From Psococerastis gibbosa (taxonomy: Eukaryota; Arthropoda; Insecta; Psocodea; Psocidae), in NCBI GenBank assembly GCA_963971405.1, contig OZ020486.1:23893419-23957418 (forward strand): DNA of 64,000 bases, given 5' to 3'. Of this stretch, positions 39,901 through 50,742 are shown in pieces. The notes beneath the pieces were generated by a model. It did no database searches. It was given only the letters and a program-made list of their open reading frames with translations, and was not told the DNA's origin. The number at the start of each line of letters is the position of its first letter. Within the stretch, counting starts at the first letter, position 1. A program made the position numbers and the translations under genes.

Positions 39901-42900
39901 TATGATAAACTAGTACAAGCAAAATGTACCGAATTTTAACTGAAAATTATTTGTTAGGTATGGAATGTCTTAAAATTGAATTTATTTTGTTTCTTGGTTA
40001 TATTATGTCTTGAACTTAAAGGGAATAGACATAAAGTATCTAAGCCTATAAATTGTCTTCTATGCAACCTAACTTTCAAGCATCTTGTCAGATATCAATG
40101 TACCGTATTTGCCAAGTGCCTCTATCTTCCGGAAAAAATTATCCTGCGGACTCCGAACGCACACTTGTATGTTAGTTGGAAAATTGATGTTTTTTTTCTA
40201 ATACTAACCATTTGTTTTGTTCTAGTGGTCAGTTATGTGCCTTGGGGGAACAATGCACTAACAAGAGGTTTCAAAAGAAGGAATATGGTGACTGTAAAGT
40301 CTTCAAGACGGAGAAAAAGGGTTTTGGGCTTCGGGCTGAAAAATCCATACCCGGGTAAGTTTTGCTAACCGTGATTTGTTAATTACAATATACTTGTTGA
40401 ACTTTCGTAGCCTTTTTAGCTTCTCGAAGAATAATTAATTAAACTTTTCATTAAGAATTGATGTTGTCTATTGCTTATTGCTTTTTCAGAAATTCTTTTA
40501 TCATGGAATATGTTGGAGAGGTTGTGGACCAGAAAGAGTTTGGGCGTAGGGTGAACGCTTATGCCAAAGACTCGGTCAAGCATTTTTACTTTATGGCTCT
40601 AAAGGGTGACACGATTATTGACGCTACTTACAAGGGTAGCATATCTCGGTTTATCAACCATAGCTGTGATCCCAACGCAGAAACACAAAAGGTATCATTA
40701 ACATTTTTTTAAATAGAAAATAAGAACATTTTAAACAATACAAATACGATATTGCATTAAGAATGCAACAAATTTAATTTGGGTAGTGACATCTGAGATG
40801 TCAAAAAGAGTAAATCTGTTGAATTTAAAAGAATATTTTTTGTGAAATTAGGGTTTGCAATTATTCGAATGCCTTTTCTATGAACTGGAGCTGTGTTCCT
40901 CAACATAAAATTAGATTCATAGAAATAATACTACCTGTTCATATTAAAAGTGTTTGCTAATATTATTATTGCTAACAATTCAGTATAGGCCTAATTATTG
41001 AGGTCTATTACACAGTATGTTAACGTCAAAACAGAAGTAAACCCAATGATAAGATTGTTATGTATTGATTTTGAGTTAGATATGTATTTGTCCATTTTTT
41101 TTCTAGTGGACAGTTAATGGGGAGCTAAGAATAGGTTTTTTCAGTAAAAGGGCTATTCAGTTGGGCGAAGAAATTACATTTGACTATAGATTTCAACGGT
41201 ACGGGAAAGAAGCGCAGAAATGCTACTGTGAAGCGGCAAATTGTCGAGGGTATATAGGGGAGAATGCAGAATCTGACGAGGATGATGATGAAGAATCTGA
41301 GGAAGAAGAAGATGAGGATGATGAGGAAGAAAGCAAGGAGGAGGTCAGAGTTGCAAAGGTTGAGGAAAAAGAGGAACTTGCGGTGGTGGCCAAGGAGGGA
41401 ATTGTTGGATTGGTAGAGGTTGAGAAAATTGCTGTCTCTAAACTAGAGGAAAGTGGTATAGGTGTTATTATGGAAGATTCAGAAGAGTTGAAACAGATTC
41501 GAAAGCCTAGCAGTCCAAAACCGCGAAAACCAAGAGTTATTAAAGCAAAGAAAGAGCGACGTGCCAAGATCCGAACAAAACGAAAAACTGAACAACCTGT
41601 TGTGGAAGATCTCGGGGTGAGTTGAATTTGCTAATTTGTATTATCTTCATTGAATAGTTTGTGAATGGCCTTATTAGGGCTATTCACATGTATGTGGGAA
41701 AGAAAAGCATCAATTACCAAGAGATGTTTGTAAATTTCATCTGGAACTTGAATTCATACCTTATATAAAGCAAAAATCATGGTATAGACTTTTCCAAAAC
41801 TACGAATTTCACATTTTCTTCAACAAAAAATTTGTTTTCATTTAGTTGGAAGAGGAGATCCAGCGTCTAACAATTACTGGGGTGAAGAATCGTGCGCATA
41901 CGCTTATGGTGAGCCGACTGATGGTCCGCGCTGAAGACTGGGCGACGCGATGTCGGCTCCTGCATCTTATTCGCTCGGGAGAGGAACCATGCAGGCGATT
42001 ATTTTTAGATTACCACGGGTTAAGGTTTTTGCACGCCTGGATGACTTCCACAAACACTGTCACTAACGGTCGCCATCTTCAACGATTGGAGGTATGAGTC
42101 GCAATTTGTGATGTTACCTGATGTTTCTAATGTTGCCTTACCTAATATGTATACTCAGCTATTAATAAGGTTTTAACTGGTTCAAATAATAGCTAAATGC
42201 TAAATGGTAAGTATTGTGAGTCAGGGGGGCTGAATAGGCATCCGGAGCTTAATCACTCAACGATTCCACGGTTGTTGCTATGGTATTCACCATAAACCCC
42301 ATACATGTGATTCAGGAACTGATGGCGCCTTTTGAATTGTTCATTTGTTTTCCTTTGCCGTTATTTTCTTTTTTTATGTTGGATTCCTACAACGTGGAAA
42401 CCAATTTCCTAAGACTTTCCCTTAAGTTTCACCTCTATTTGGCTTAATTAGCTTATGGTTTGACGCCATTTATATTATTTTATTATCATTGAAGTTACGA
42501 GTAGTAAAATATTAAGAAGAACTAAGGCACTTTTTAGTTTTTAATGACTTATTTAAAAATTTATGGTAAAAAACGCTTTAAAATTATTATTTTTCTGAAA
42601 ATAAAAATGTAAAAACTCAATGCTTTCCTTATTCATACACCAAACTGATGGCTGACGACAATACATATGTCTAATTTAGAGCCCTACTAACCACGTAAGT
42701 TGTACGTAAGTACTAAAAACTATGCACCATTTAAAAATGCAACTTTTTGTTTTCAGATTTTGAAAACTCTGCAGTCACTCCCTATCCCGAACAAAACAAT
42801 GCTAATGGATAGTAAAGTGCTGAGTGTAGTCAAGGACTGGAGTATTGACGCGCCAATTACTATATTGTCTCCTGAGACTGAGAGCGATGAAAGCACCAAA

Positions 42901-45900
42901 GCTGGTGCCTTGGAATTGAAACCATCTCCTGCTGGCTCGGACTCTCCCAGTGTTGAAACAGCTACAGATCATTCTGCTGAAGTGAAAGCCCTTGCTAAAA
43001 GTTTGCTGCAAGCTTGGTAAGTGAATGTGAAGATTATATTCATTGGAAAAACCTTTCCAATGTCAGATAATTTAATTATTTAGTACGAGATAATTTTGCA
43101 AGCCATTTTAATAGTACGTCCACACGTAGTGTGTAATTGAGCAGAGGGCAGAAATCCTTATGGAAGGGTGGGAGAGGGGGTAGTTGCCAGGTCTAGAAGG
43201 TAAATAATTAATTATAAAACTATATTTCACAATTAGTCAAAACTATGTTATTGAATGGCATAGCCCAAAGGCAGGGTTTATGACAAAGGAGTTAGAAAGT
43301 AATTGAGTTATATTTATTCTTTCCCGTTTATTATTTATTATTTGGCCCTAAAATTGTACTATTTTAGGACCTCGCTAAAGGAAGTCTTCAAGATCCCAAA
43401 GAGGGAAAGGTTGGAGCAAATGAAAGAGCACGAGAGGGAAGCAGATAGAGGTTACCGACATAACTTAGGCGCAAAAGAGCACCTGGACAAACTTTTCAAG
43501 CGGTACAAAGTTGACCGAGAGAGTTATCGGGACAGAGATCGTGATCGTGATAGAAGCAAGATAAGAGAGAGGGGCAAGGAAAGTCCGTCTGCCGACCCCG
43601 ACTGGCTCCATAGTAACAGGTATTTTATAAACTATAGTTTTACAGACTATTTCAATTAATTAAGGTTGATCTAACTCGTATTTCAATTCGTAAGGAAAAA
43701 CGGTTTATTAAAATTAACGTCCGATATCGTATAGAGACCATACACTAAAAATGTAATCTCTGAAATAATCATGCTTCTGTTCTAAATGCGGTGGGTGACT
43801 AATTCCCTCTTCCTTTCTCCCACGTTCGCATTACTCCCGTTATGAAATGAACAACCAAGGTATTGTGAAGTGTGTTTTGTTATGTACGCATTTAGGAAAC
43901 AGTAGTATGTGTGCAATGCTATGCATTCAAAAAAATGTACGGAAAAGACAACATGAATGTGCCTTTAAAGGAACGATATCTCGTGCATTGCTTATGCCTT
44001 GCGCGGCTAAATCTAAATGACATCTTGACGATGATAATTCCACAATGAATTATACATGGTAAAGACCAGGTTTGATATGAGAAGGCTTGTCATATCATCC
44101 GTAGCTACCCTTAAATTCCCTGCTAAAGTTTTTCATTTTGTAAGAATGGTATTCATCAAATTCTAGAAAGATGTCGAAGCTCGAGCGCCGTCAGCTATTT
44201 GCCCTGAAAGTGTTGAGGGAAGAGGAAGCAGCGAGGCAAAGAATGCAACAAGAAGAGCTATGGAACCAACATAAGGCGCGCTGCGAAAAACTGGGCCTCG
44301 ATCCTAACGTTAACCCTGCCATGGACCCAATTTCAGGGTGTCCAATCTTCTTCGATCAGTCTTCGCGGACGTGGTCTCCTAACCCTCCTTTACAATATCC
44401 TCCCTTTTCAGAGTATCCATCTTACCAAGGTCCTAGTGGCCCTGGTTATTCGATGGCGCCGACACAGTCTAATGGACTGGTGGACTCTTCTTTGCCTTAC
44501 CCTATGGTCACGTATGTGACGGGGCCACCACCTTCCTACCCTACACCTAGCCCTAGTATACACCTAACTCCTATTTATATGACAAATCCTAACCCTTCGT
44601 CTCGTTATCCATCGGCCCAAAATATCATTCCTATTACACCCGATCCGTCGCTTTGTGATTCAGGTATGAGCATTTTTATTATATACTTCATATACAATAT
44701 GTTATACTGTATATTGTAATGTGTGTCAATTTACTATTTGAGGTAATCACTGACATAGCGTTTCAAGGCGTTCTAAAATGGACTATAGCCACTGGGATGA
44801 TTTTACAATAGGACATTCACTCATCCACAGTTAGCAATTAAGTATTCGCCTATTCGATTGGCTTTTGTAGTTACGAAAATTCACAAAGTGAATTATTGAA
44901 CAATTCAATATGAAATTTATCCTTGCTGCTGACTTACTACTGTAGCTATTGAGTAAGGGTGTTGAATTCCTCAATGGACGCGGACCTTACATGAATCGAA
45001 GACTTGATGATAGTCTCAGATGTAAATCGCTCTGGTTAGCACAAATGGCCAGTTTGATGTCAAATCAATAAATTCACAACCCATGTAGATACCGTTTTAG
45101 ATGTTTGCTATTGAATCGTATTTTTCTATCTAGAGGTTCTATGACTGCCATTCATTATTCGTGTTAGCGTCTACTAAGCTGTTCTCCACTTCTTTCCCTG
45201 TAGGTATTGTTACTCCTAGTGCAACTCCCAGTGAACAGCCGCCCATGCCTGATGCACCTGTTATCACGCAAGTGCCCTTGGATGCTCCAATAAAGTTACC
45301 TCCAAAATGGAAAGTCTCGAAGGACTCGCGCGGCTTCACCTACTATTACCACATAATAGACCGAACCAGTCAGTGGGAGCCGCCGAGCTGGAGTGAAGAG
45401 GACGCCCATGCAGAAGCGGAGCGGGCTCTAGCTTTCGAAGAGAGCAGCAGCGAGTCAAGTGAGACTGAATCAGAAGAGGAGGAAGTCGAAGACGAGGTTA
45501 GTACACATGTTTGTAGTTGGCAGTAAGATCATAAAAATAATGTGGATAGCCTCTGAAAGATATTTTTGCCTAAAATCTCTTGCAAAGATGTATTACTTTA
45601 TTATAAGTCATAATATTACATTTTTTCAAACTTTGAAGTACCAATTTATCTCACTTTGTATTTCATGCTAAGGATGTTCTCACAAGAACCACCAACCCAT
45701 TTGCTCACATGACAAATTTCTTTGCGAATCGCCGGCGTTTCAGTCATCCGTGGGACTATGCTTCTTTTGAGATTTAGTTGGACCACTGCACTGCTTTGTT
45801 GGACTGCACGATATACACATAGATCTTAATTGAGATTGCATTATGTTAGCGCCCGGGCAACCTAATAGTGTGCCCTTGACTCTTCCGCTCTCAATGTTTT

Positions 45901-48900
45901 AATGTTGCATTTACTGTTAATAACCTTTATTTATAGACTGGAATAAATGAGACTGATGCAGAAGTAGTTAACATGGATGTTGAGTCTGAAGAGGGTGAAG
46001 CTGATACGACACAACCTGGAGAAGACTCAGGAGGAGAGGGAGCTGGAGAAATGACGGGAGAAGCTGAAGCCGAAGCTCTGCAAGGCCAGTCTCCTGAGGA
46101 GAAACCTAGTCAGTCAGACGCTAGGAGAGGAATCTCAACAGAAAAAGATGACGAACTCAGCAGTTGGGAAGATGAAGAAAAACCTCCTCCTCTTCCTAAG
46201 TCACCACCGCCCAAGACCAAGCGAAGGGAGCGTTTAGTTCAGGAAAGAATTATTAGTGTAAGTATAAAAATGAGCTTATAACGTACCAATGACCCAAAAA
46301 TGGGAAATGATTGATTGACCTTGACGGGGTCCATGTGGAAAACCAAAAATTCATGAACTGTGTTAAGAGGAACCTGGCCACACATTTGCCATCGCTGAAT
46401 CACCCCAAAATAGGTTGGTTTGTGTATTTTACTGAAGTTATAAAGATTTGGTCCGCTTAATTGTTAGGGGGCCATACATAGTACTAGGGCGATTTTTTTA
46501 GTTTTAGGTGCAGTTTTGTTTTGGTTTGGTTCATCCACTTTTCAAATGCACTGATTCTGCTCTCCATATAGCTGTGTCAACCTCTATCCCTCCGTACCAT
46601 ATAAAACGATTGGGATTACATAACATTCACCATTCTCAATCAAAAGTCCAATAAAATGTGATTGTGATTTGTCTGATTATGTCATTAAATAGTATACAAT
46701 TTGAGTCTGCTCTAAAATCTTTTGCCCATGAGCTCATTCAAGTTGACTGTAGCTAACCTCCATACGTTGAATTGAGAAATAATCATCGCACTAGTTTCTA
46801 ATTTGTCTTGGATTTCCTGTTGTTTACAAAATAGTTATTGCATTACTGTTGCTTAGGAAGGCTGGAAGGTTCATATTGACATAAAAATTTCTAATACTGC
46901 CGGCACGTTTGCTTTAAATAAATTATGACGCGACTGGGTATATTGCGATTGAATCGTAAGTAAGTAAGTCAATAGTATATTACAGTTTTTCTTGTGCAGT
47001 TTACAAAGTCTACCCCAGTACTAAGTACTCAAAGAGACTTGTATCACTGGGGTAATTTCAAGAATACATTATATTTTAAAGGCTTATTAGAGAACAATAA
47101 ACAATTACTTACGGTCAAAATAAAAACATAAAAAACTATCAATATTATATCAATATATAATATGTATGGACTTCTTATTCGCATTCTTTTAGAGACAGAC
47201 AATATTAGCTTATTTGTATTTTTACAAATCCAAAAATCACAATTTTCCAAAACTGCGGTAGCTTGAAAGGGACGTTCCTTGGTGTAACCCAGCTCAGGCG
47301 TCCTCACATACCTATGGTTAGGCTTACCATTTTTTTCGGGCTTCAACTCCGGACAGGTAACCAAGTGCTGTTCTATCTAGTGTAAATTTAGACTTAATAA
47401 TAAAACGTGTAAGGCATTAATTAAAGGAGACAATAGATTTAGTGTAAAGGTTATTATTTCATTTTATTTATTGCCGGTACTTTTCCGAACTACACACCTT
47501 GTCAAGAAATGTTTTGTCGCACCTGATTTTCTAATAAAAATCGGGACACGAGAGTTCTGAGTTTATTGTAACGTTGAGTAGGTCACCAACTACTGAAATT
47601 GAGAGTCTGCCTCGCTCTGCAGTCCATACATTTCCCATTAACGAAAATGCTCGCTCCACTGATGCTGGCGTTTGCGCCAAATTTTAAATTTACGGTTTAA
47701 TTTCTCGTGAAATGTTAAGTTTTCAATGCAAAGGGCTGGCAAATTATAAACCCCGGACTGTCCGGACTAAACCCGGAAGTATGGTAAGCCTATCTATGGT
47801 AGAATTGAAAGTGTCCAGGAAAATAGAGATAGAAATTGAAAAATTAAATAAAGAGGATTCCCGTTTTTAGCTAGACTATTCATTGACGGAATAATTTGAT
47901 TGTAGAAACTTTCACAAAATTTAACTTGGCGTAGCTTCATTTAGTGACCCTTAAATTTTCCTGTTCTGCTGCTTATTTGGAAGTCTAATCCAAAGCAATC
48001 ATCTATGGTACATCTAGGTCACTAAGAACTCTTCGAATGTTATGAATAGCATGAATTTAAATTATTATATTTTAAATTACAGCCGAGACGGGAGACGTCA
48101 CGCCAAGATATGAAGACATATAAGGAAGTTAAGCATTTGATTAAGAAGAGGAAAGAACAGAGAAGGGCGGCAAAAGCGAAGCTCAAGGCCAGCAAGAGGA
48201 AACGGCGTGACAAAAAAGTTACGTCTTCTGCAGCTGAGTCTTCCACAGACAAGAAGAAAAAGGAAGCTTTCAAGTCAAATATAGCCGGAGCTATTGTTAG
48301 CCACCTAAACCACTATAGAAAAACGGATTGCAAGAATGGGCGAATTACCAATAATGAAGACTTCAAACACCTCGCCCGGAAGGTCAGTTTATTTTTAAAG
48401 CTGTTATGTAACACTTGTTTCTTAAAAAAAACTCACACGATTAATATTATAAAAGGGCCCGTTAGTTGGATTGATAGAAATAATATTATTGTGTATTAAC
48501 ATAAAATTTAGGCTATATCCCCTAGTTTCGCATTTGTTAGCGAGATGAGATTTCGAGATTTCATGTAGGTTGGCTCTTCTCTTCATAGATCATGTGTCTG
48601 CTATGGTAATGAAAGTCAACCTCTTAGTAGAAATTAACGCAGAGCCAACGACTATGTAGAATAGTAATTTGGATTCTAGACTAAGTTGCCTATTGTAGCC
48701 CTCAGTGAAAGCAGCGAAAAGTATTTCTTAGGTTCAAACTCATGAACACTTACGGAATTCTGCGTTCCACGAGTCCTTCCAAAACCTTTTATATTTTCAC
48801 TACCTGGTGGATTCAGCTATGAGCCGCAGTCGCACCCACCAAAATGTTGCTCTTTTAAATAATATTAACTCCTCATGAAAATTCCTTTTGAGTTTCGGTC

Positions 48901-49368
48901 TTGAGGCATTGAACCAACTGAGCCCAACTGCAAAGTAGACTCACTAGCATCTAACGTTATTTAGGACACAGAAAAGATTTTGTCGGCATTTAAGTCTTCC
49001 AGTTAATCAAGATATGCAAACACACAGGTTCTATTTTACCGTCCTCAAACTGTTTCTCTTCCGCGTTTCTGAGCCTGAGCCCCATGTCTCTTAGAATGGA
49101 AATTCAATGCTAGATAACATTTCTGAACTTTCTTAAGAGGAAGCTCGTTTTTTCTGTTATGTTTTTTTGCCAAATTCATGGAAAAATTATAAAATAAAAA
49201 ATATATGAAATCGTCCTCTACTACTTGGATATACCAAATCTTTATAACCTACCGTATTACATTTAATAAAACATGGACACTAACAGATTTTGGTCATCCA
49301 ACATCCAAATTTCACAGAAACTTCTCACTGCTAATAAATACTTAAAGTTCAAAGTCGGAATTTGAACC

Positions 49369-49399
<31 letters not shown>

Positions 49400-49646
49400 C
49401 TGAAAAATAAGAAAAATGTAATGATTGTCCTCCCATGCAATCATGATCGGTGGTCCTTTCCCCTCTAACTGTCTTATCTTTCTCTTTCAGCTTACACAAT
49501 ACGTCATGCTGAAAGAACTAAAACACTGCCAGAGCGTAGATGATTTACAATGCAACGATAGTGTTAAACTGAAAGCTAGAGACTTCGTGAGAAAGTATAT
49601 GTCGAAATTCGGGACAGAATATGACAGAAGCAACAGTAACGATTGA
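27223..49646 (+). CDS. Set2: Histone H3K36 methyltransferase SETD2/Set2, 13 coding exons
   Basis: Nuclear enzyme that trimethylates histone H3 lysine 36 behind elongating RNA polymerase II. Exons: 27223-28082, 31850-31969, 40226-40354, 40490-40691, 41107-41616, 41846-42091, 42757-43016, 43368-43619, 44167-44663, 45204-45496, 45937-46257, 48083-48382, 49491-49646; phases all agree, 1381 aa. AWS at about 290-340 (CDCVL, CGDDCLNRMLFLEC) is split across an 8.3 kb intron. SET follows, with GFGLRAEKSI, FIMEYVGEVVD, the cofactor motif NHSC at 426-429 and FDY at 462-464; post-SET KCYCEAANCRG at 475-485 keeps its cysteines. An acidic/KE linker and a proline-rich stretch precede a WW domain (W1061, W1083). 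The C-terminus is an SRI domain (KNGRITNNEDFKHLARK, then the last exon), which binds the phosphorylated polymerase tail. All key residues are present. An acceptor at 27209-27210 implies a 5' UTR exon upstream. The 286-residue N-terminus is short for the family. Confidence 0.95.
28419..28604. mobile_element. Partial MITE related to 22023-22270
   Basis: Ends GGCGGCTATTCCACCGGCCA and GTCGGTGGAATAGCCGCC, sharing the TTTTAAGGAGACTATTATG arm; the right arm is shortened. In Set2 intron 1. Confidence 0.72.
28800..29183. mobile_element. Fold-back element with TTAA flanks
   Basis: About 125-bp near-complete inverted arms (28800-28920 and 29060-29183) starting GGGCCAACCGGAGTCGCC and GGGCAAACCGGAGTCGCC when both are read inward. 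TTAA lies at 28796-28799 and 29184-29187. The TTAA site is piggyBac-like, but the ends start with GGG where piggyBac ends usually start with CC, so the family is open. It is in Set2 intron 1. Confidence 0.78.
31237..31620. repeat. Fold-back repeat with tRNA-like sequence at both ends
   Basis: Outer arms AACCGAAATTAGAGGATATA and TATATTTCGGTTGTAAC. The right half (31504-31573, plus strand) folds as a tRNA: 7-bp acceptor GGGCTTG/CAAGCCC, anticodon stem ACGCC/GGCGT, B box GGTTCGAGTCT. The left half carries GGGTTCGAGTCCCACCAAGC on the minus strand. A decayed relative is at 4731-4910. Confidence 0.65.
32417..32617 (+). repeat. tRNA-derived SINE, copy 1
   Basis: ACATGTAGAGTAGTGGTACG at the head supplies an A-box-like site and GGTTCGAGTCC at 32467-32477 is a perfect B box, so the copy has an internal pol III promoter. 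The body holds GGCCATGCTTCGGAGGGCAT and a tail GTGTAAGAGAGGGCTTTATA. In Set2 intron 2. Confidence 0.75.
34487..34630 (+). repeat. tRNA-derived SINE, copy 2
   Basis: Same head (ACATGTAGAGTAGCGGTGGC) and body (GGCCATGCTTCGGAGGGTAT) as the copy at 32417; the B box has drifted to GGTTTGAGCCC (34534-34544). A tail-only piece of the family is at about 35565-35640 and a tail-like piece with an (ATT)n end at about 30885-30976. Confidence 0.7.
36091..36197. other. Long hairpin, miRNA-precursor-like or small MITE
   Basis: Left arm GTAAGTTGACTGAGGCATAC (36109 onward) pairs with GTGTCTTAGTCAACTTAC ending at 36179 over 22 positions, with G-U or mismatch only at three or four. A weaker stem continues outward about 18 positions (AGCAGAAA with TTTCTACAG). 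The loop is about 26 nt. It is in Set2 intron 2. Nothing here shows expression. Confidence 0.4.
37380..37720 (-). pseudogene. LINE RT C-terminal remnant in Set2 intron 2
   Basis: Two overlapping minus-strand frames, 37501-37710 and 37383-37595, together resemble the end of RTE/I-type reverse transcriptases: KIQVIEMKFIRTV, RTRRGRIRNDE, MRREFGVEESLVVRI and a YVMLMSNSRFASK tail. A frameshift at about 37580 separates them. Confidence 0.6.
38616..39324 (+). repeat. F-family dispersed repeat, plus orientation
   Basis: Starts GAACCGGTCCGAGTTTACTC and ends ATAAATTGGAAAGC, with inner markers GGAGCCGTTTTTGAGAAAT and TTTCATCAAAATCGGTCGAG. No coding. In Set2 intron 2. Confidence 0.78.
39723..39745. repeat. 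Poly-C tract of 23
   Basis: Uninterrupted C run in Set2 intron 2, embedded in repeat sequence. Its length may be unreliable. Confidence 0.9.
47319..47792 (-). mobile_element. Decayed hAT transposon in Set2 intron 11
   Basis: Inverted ends begin TAGGCTTACCAT on both sides and continue with CCGGG and TCCGGACAG blocks. Flanks CCTATGGT (47311-47318) and TCTATGGT (47793-47800) match at 7 of 8 positions, as expected for the 8-bp hAT target duplication. Inside, the minus strand reads ASVERAFSLMGNVWTAERGR then LSISVV near 47600-47690, the hAT dimerisation (hATC) motif. The rest of the transposase is missing. Confidence 0.82.
49375..49399. repeat. (AG)n microsatellite in Set2 intron 12
   Basis: About twelve AG units, 90 bases before the last Set2 exon. 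Confidence 0.85.
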
Positions 49647-49775
49647 TTTTAGGCCTTTCTTACAGTGCGTTTCAGAAATGAAATCTAAATTTTATTACGG
49701 TGTTCATAGAAAATTAAACTATTGTAGATTTGATGTATTCCATCTAGTCACCAATCATTTTCGAAAGAGCTTGCA

Positions 49776-49781
49776 AATAAA
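49776..49781 (+). terminator. Polyadenylation signal of Set2
   Basis: AATAAA 130 bases after the Set2 stop codon on the plus strand, the first canonical signal in the 3' UTR. Confidence 0.65.
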
Positions 49782-50263
49782 ATGATTTATTGATGATTGA
49801 GTGGCATGCAGAACAACAAGTTTGGTGGTCTAAGAGTCCCTTTATTTTTTTTGTTATTCTGGTCAATTTTACAGCCAGTTCATTGCTAAATTGTTAACAT
49901 GATTATTAGACAACATTGAGCTCAGTGTCTGTTGAAATTTGTATTGCTATATATCATTTCGTATTACTAGATAGCAAGAACAATGCGTATTTAACATGTA
50001 TAGTTTTTTAAATAATAATGATTTCCAAAAATTTCAACTTTTCTTTTTGACAGATCCTTGCATCTCTGGCGTGACTTGAATTCTTATACTTTTCTGAATT
50101 TAAATCATCGTGCGATTACTCATTGTCATTGCACTAAATTAAAAGACTTTTACTATTATCAGATGGCGCCAAACCGCTCTTTGATTACTAGCATTTCACA
50201 TGTACGGTCCTTCCATCGTCTGTAAAACATCTATATTTTTGTTATGCATAGCAGCGTGGATAT

Positions 50264-50639
50264 CCTACGTAGAAAATTGACACCCCAAAATTTAATACTT
50301 TTCATTTTTATTTCATTAACTCAGCAAGTTATTAAAAATGTATCAAAGGATTTATGTTGTAGATACTTCGTGCATCATATAATCGGGTATTTTTTACTTT
50401 CCGGTTTTGTAGTTTTTCCAAAAATTCTATTTTACGCCAAATTTTAGTCCTCAATTCTTTCATAAAAACCATTGAGGTACCTTAATTATTAAGGTACCAA
50501 AAATTTAATGTTTCCTATTATATGACGCATGAAGTAGTCTTCTACAACTTACATGAGCCAAATATTTAATTACCGGCTTTGTAATTAAATAAAAAGTCAA
50601 TAAAAACAACAAATTTTGGGGTGCTAATTTTCTACGTGG
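50264..50639. mobile_element. Fold-back element, copy 2, between Set2 and ODAD4
   Basis: Ends CCTACGTAGAAAATTGACAC and the complement TCTACGTGG with CCCCAAAATTT inner blocks. Interior TGCATCATATAAT and ATTATATGACGCATGAAGT match copy 1. It occupies the space between two convergent 3' ends. Confidence 0.74.
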
Positions 50640-50681
50640 CATGTCCTCTTAATGCCTAGTGTACAGAAGTACATTATTCAA

Positions 50682-50687
50682 TTTATT
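50682..50687 (-). terminator. Polyadenylation signal of ODAD4
   Basis: AATAAA read on the minus strand 56 bases past the ODAD4 stop codon. The fold-back element at 50264-50639 lies just beyond it, between the convergent ends of Set2 and ODAD4. Confidence 0.6.
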
Positions 50688-50742
50688 TTTTAGTAGATTC
50701 AAACAATTAGTGGGTGATACCCACACTATCATGGCAAAAAAC

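Noticed and set aside
39976..40368. 130-codon open frame ending at a Set2 exon
   Set aside because: It runs into the AWS/SET exon in a different frame from the conserved protein; the true frame starts after the splice site at 40226.
41223..41567. Minus-strand serine-rich open frame
   Set aside because: Antisense shadow of the Set2 acidic and lysine-rich linker exon.
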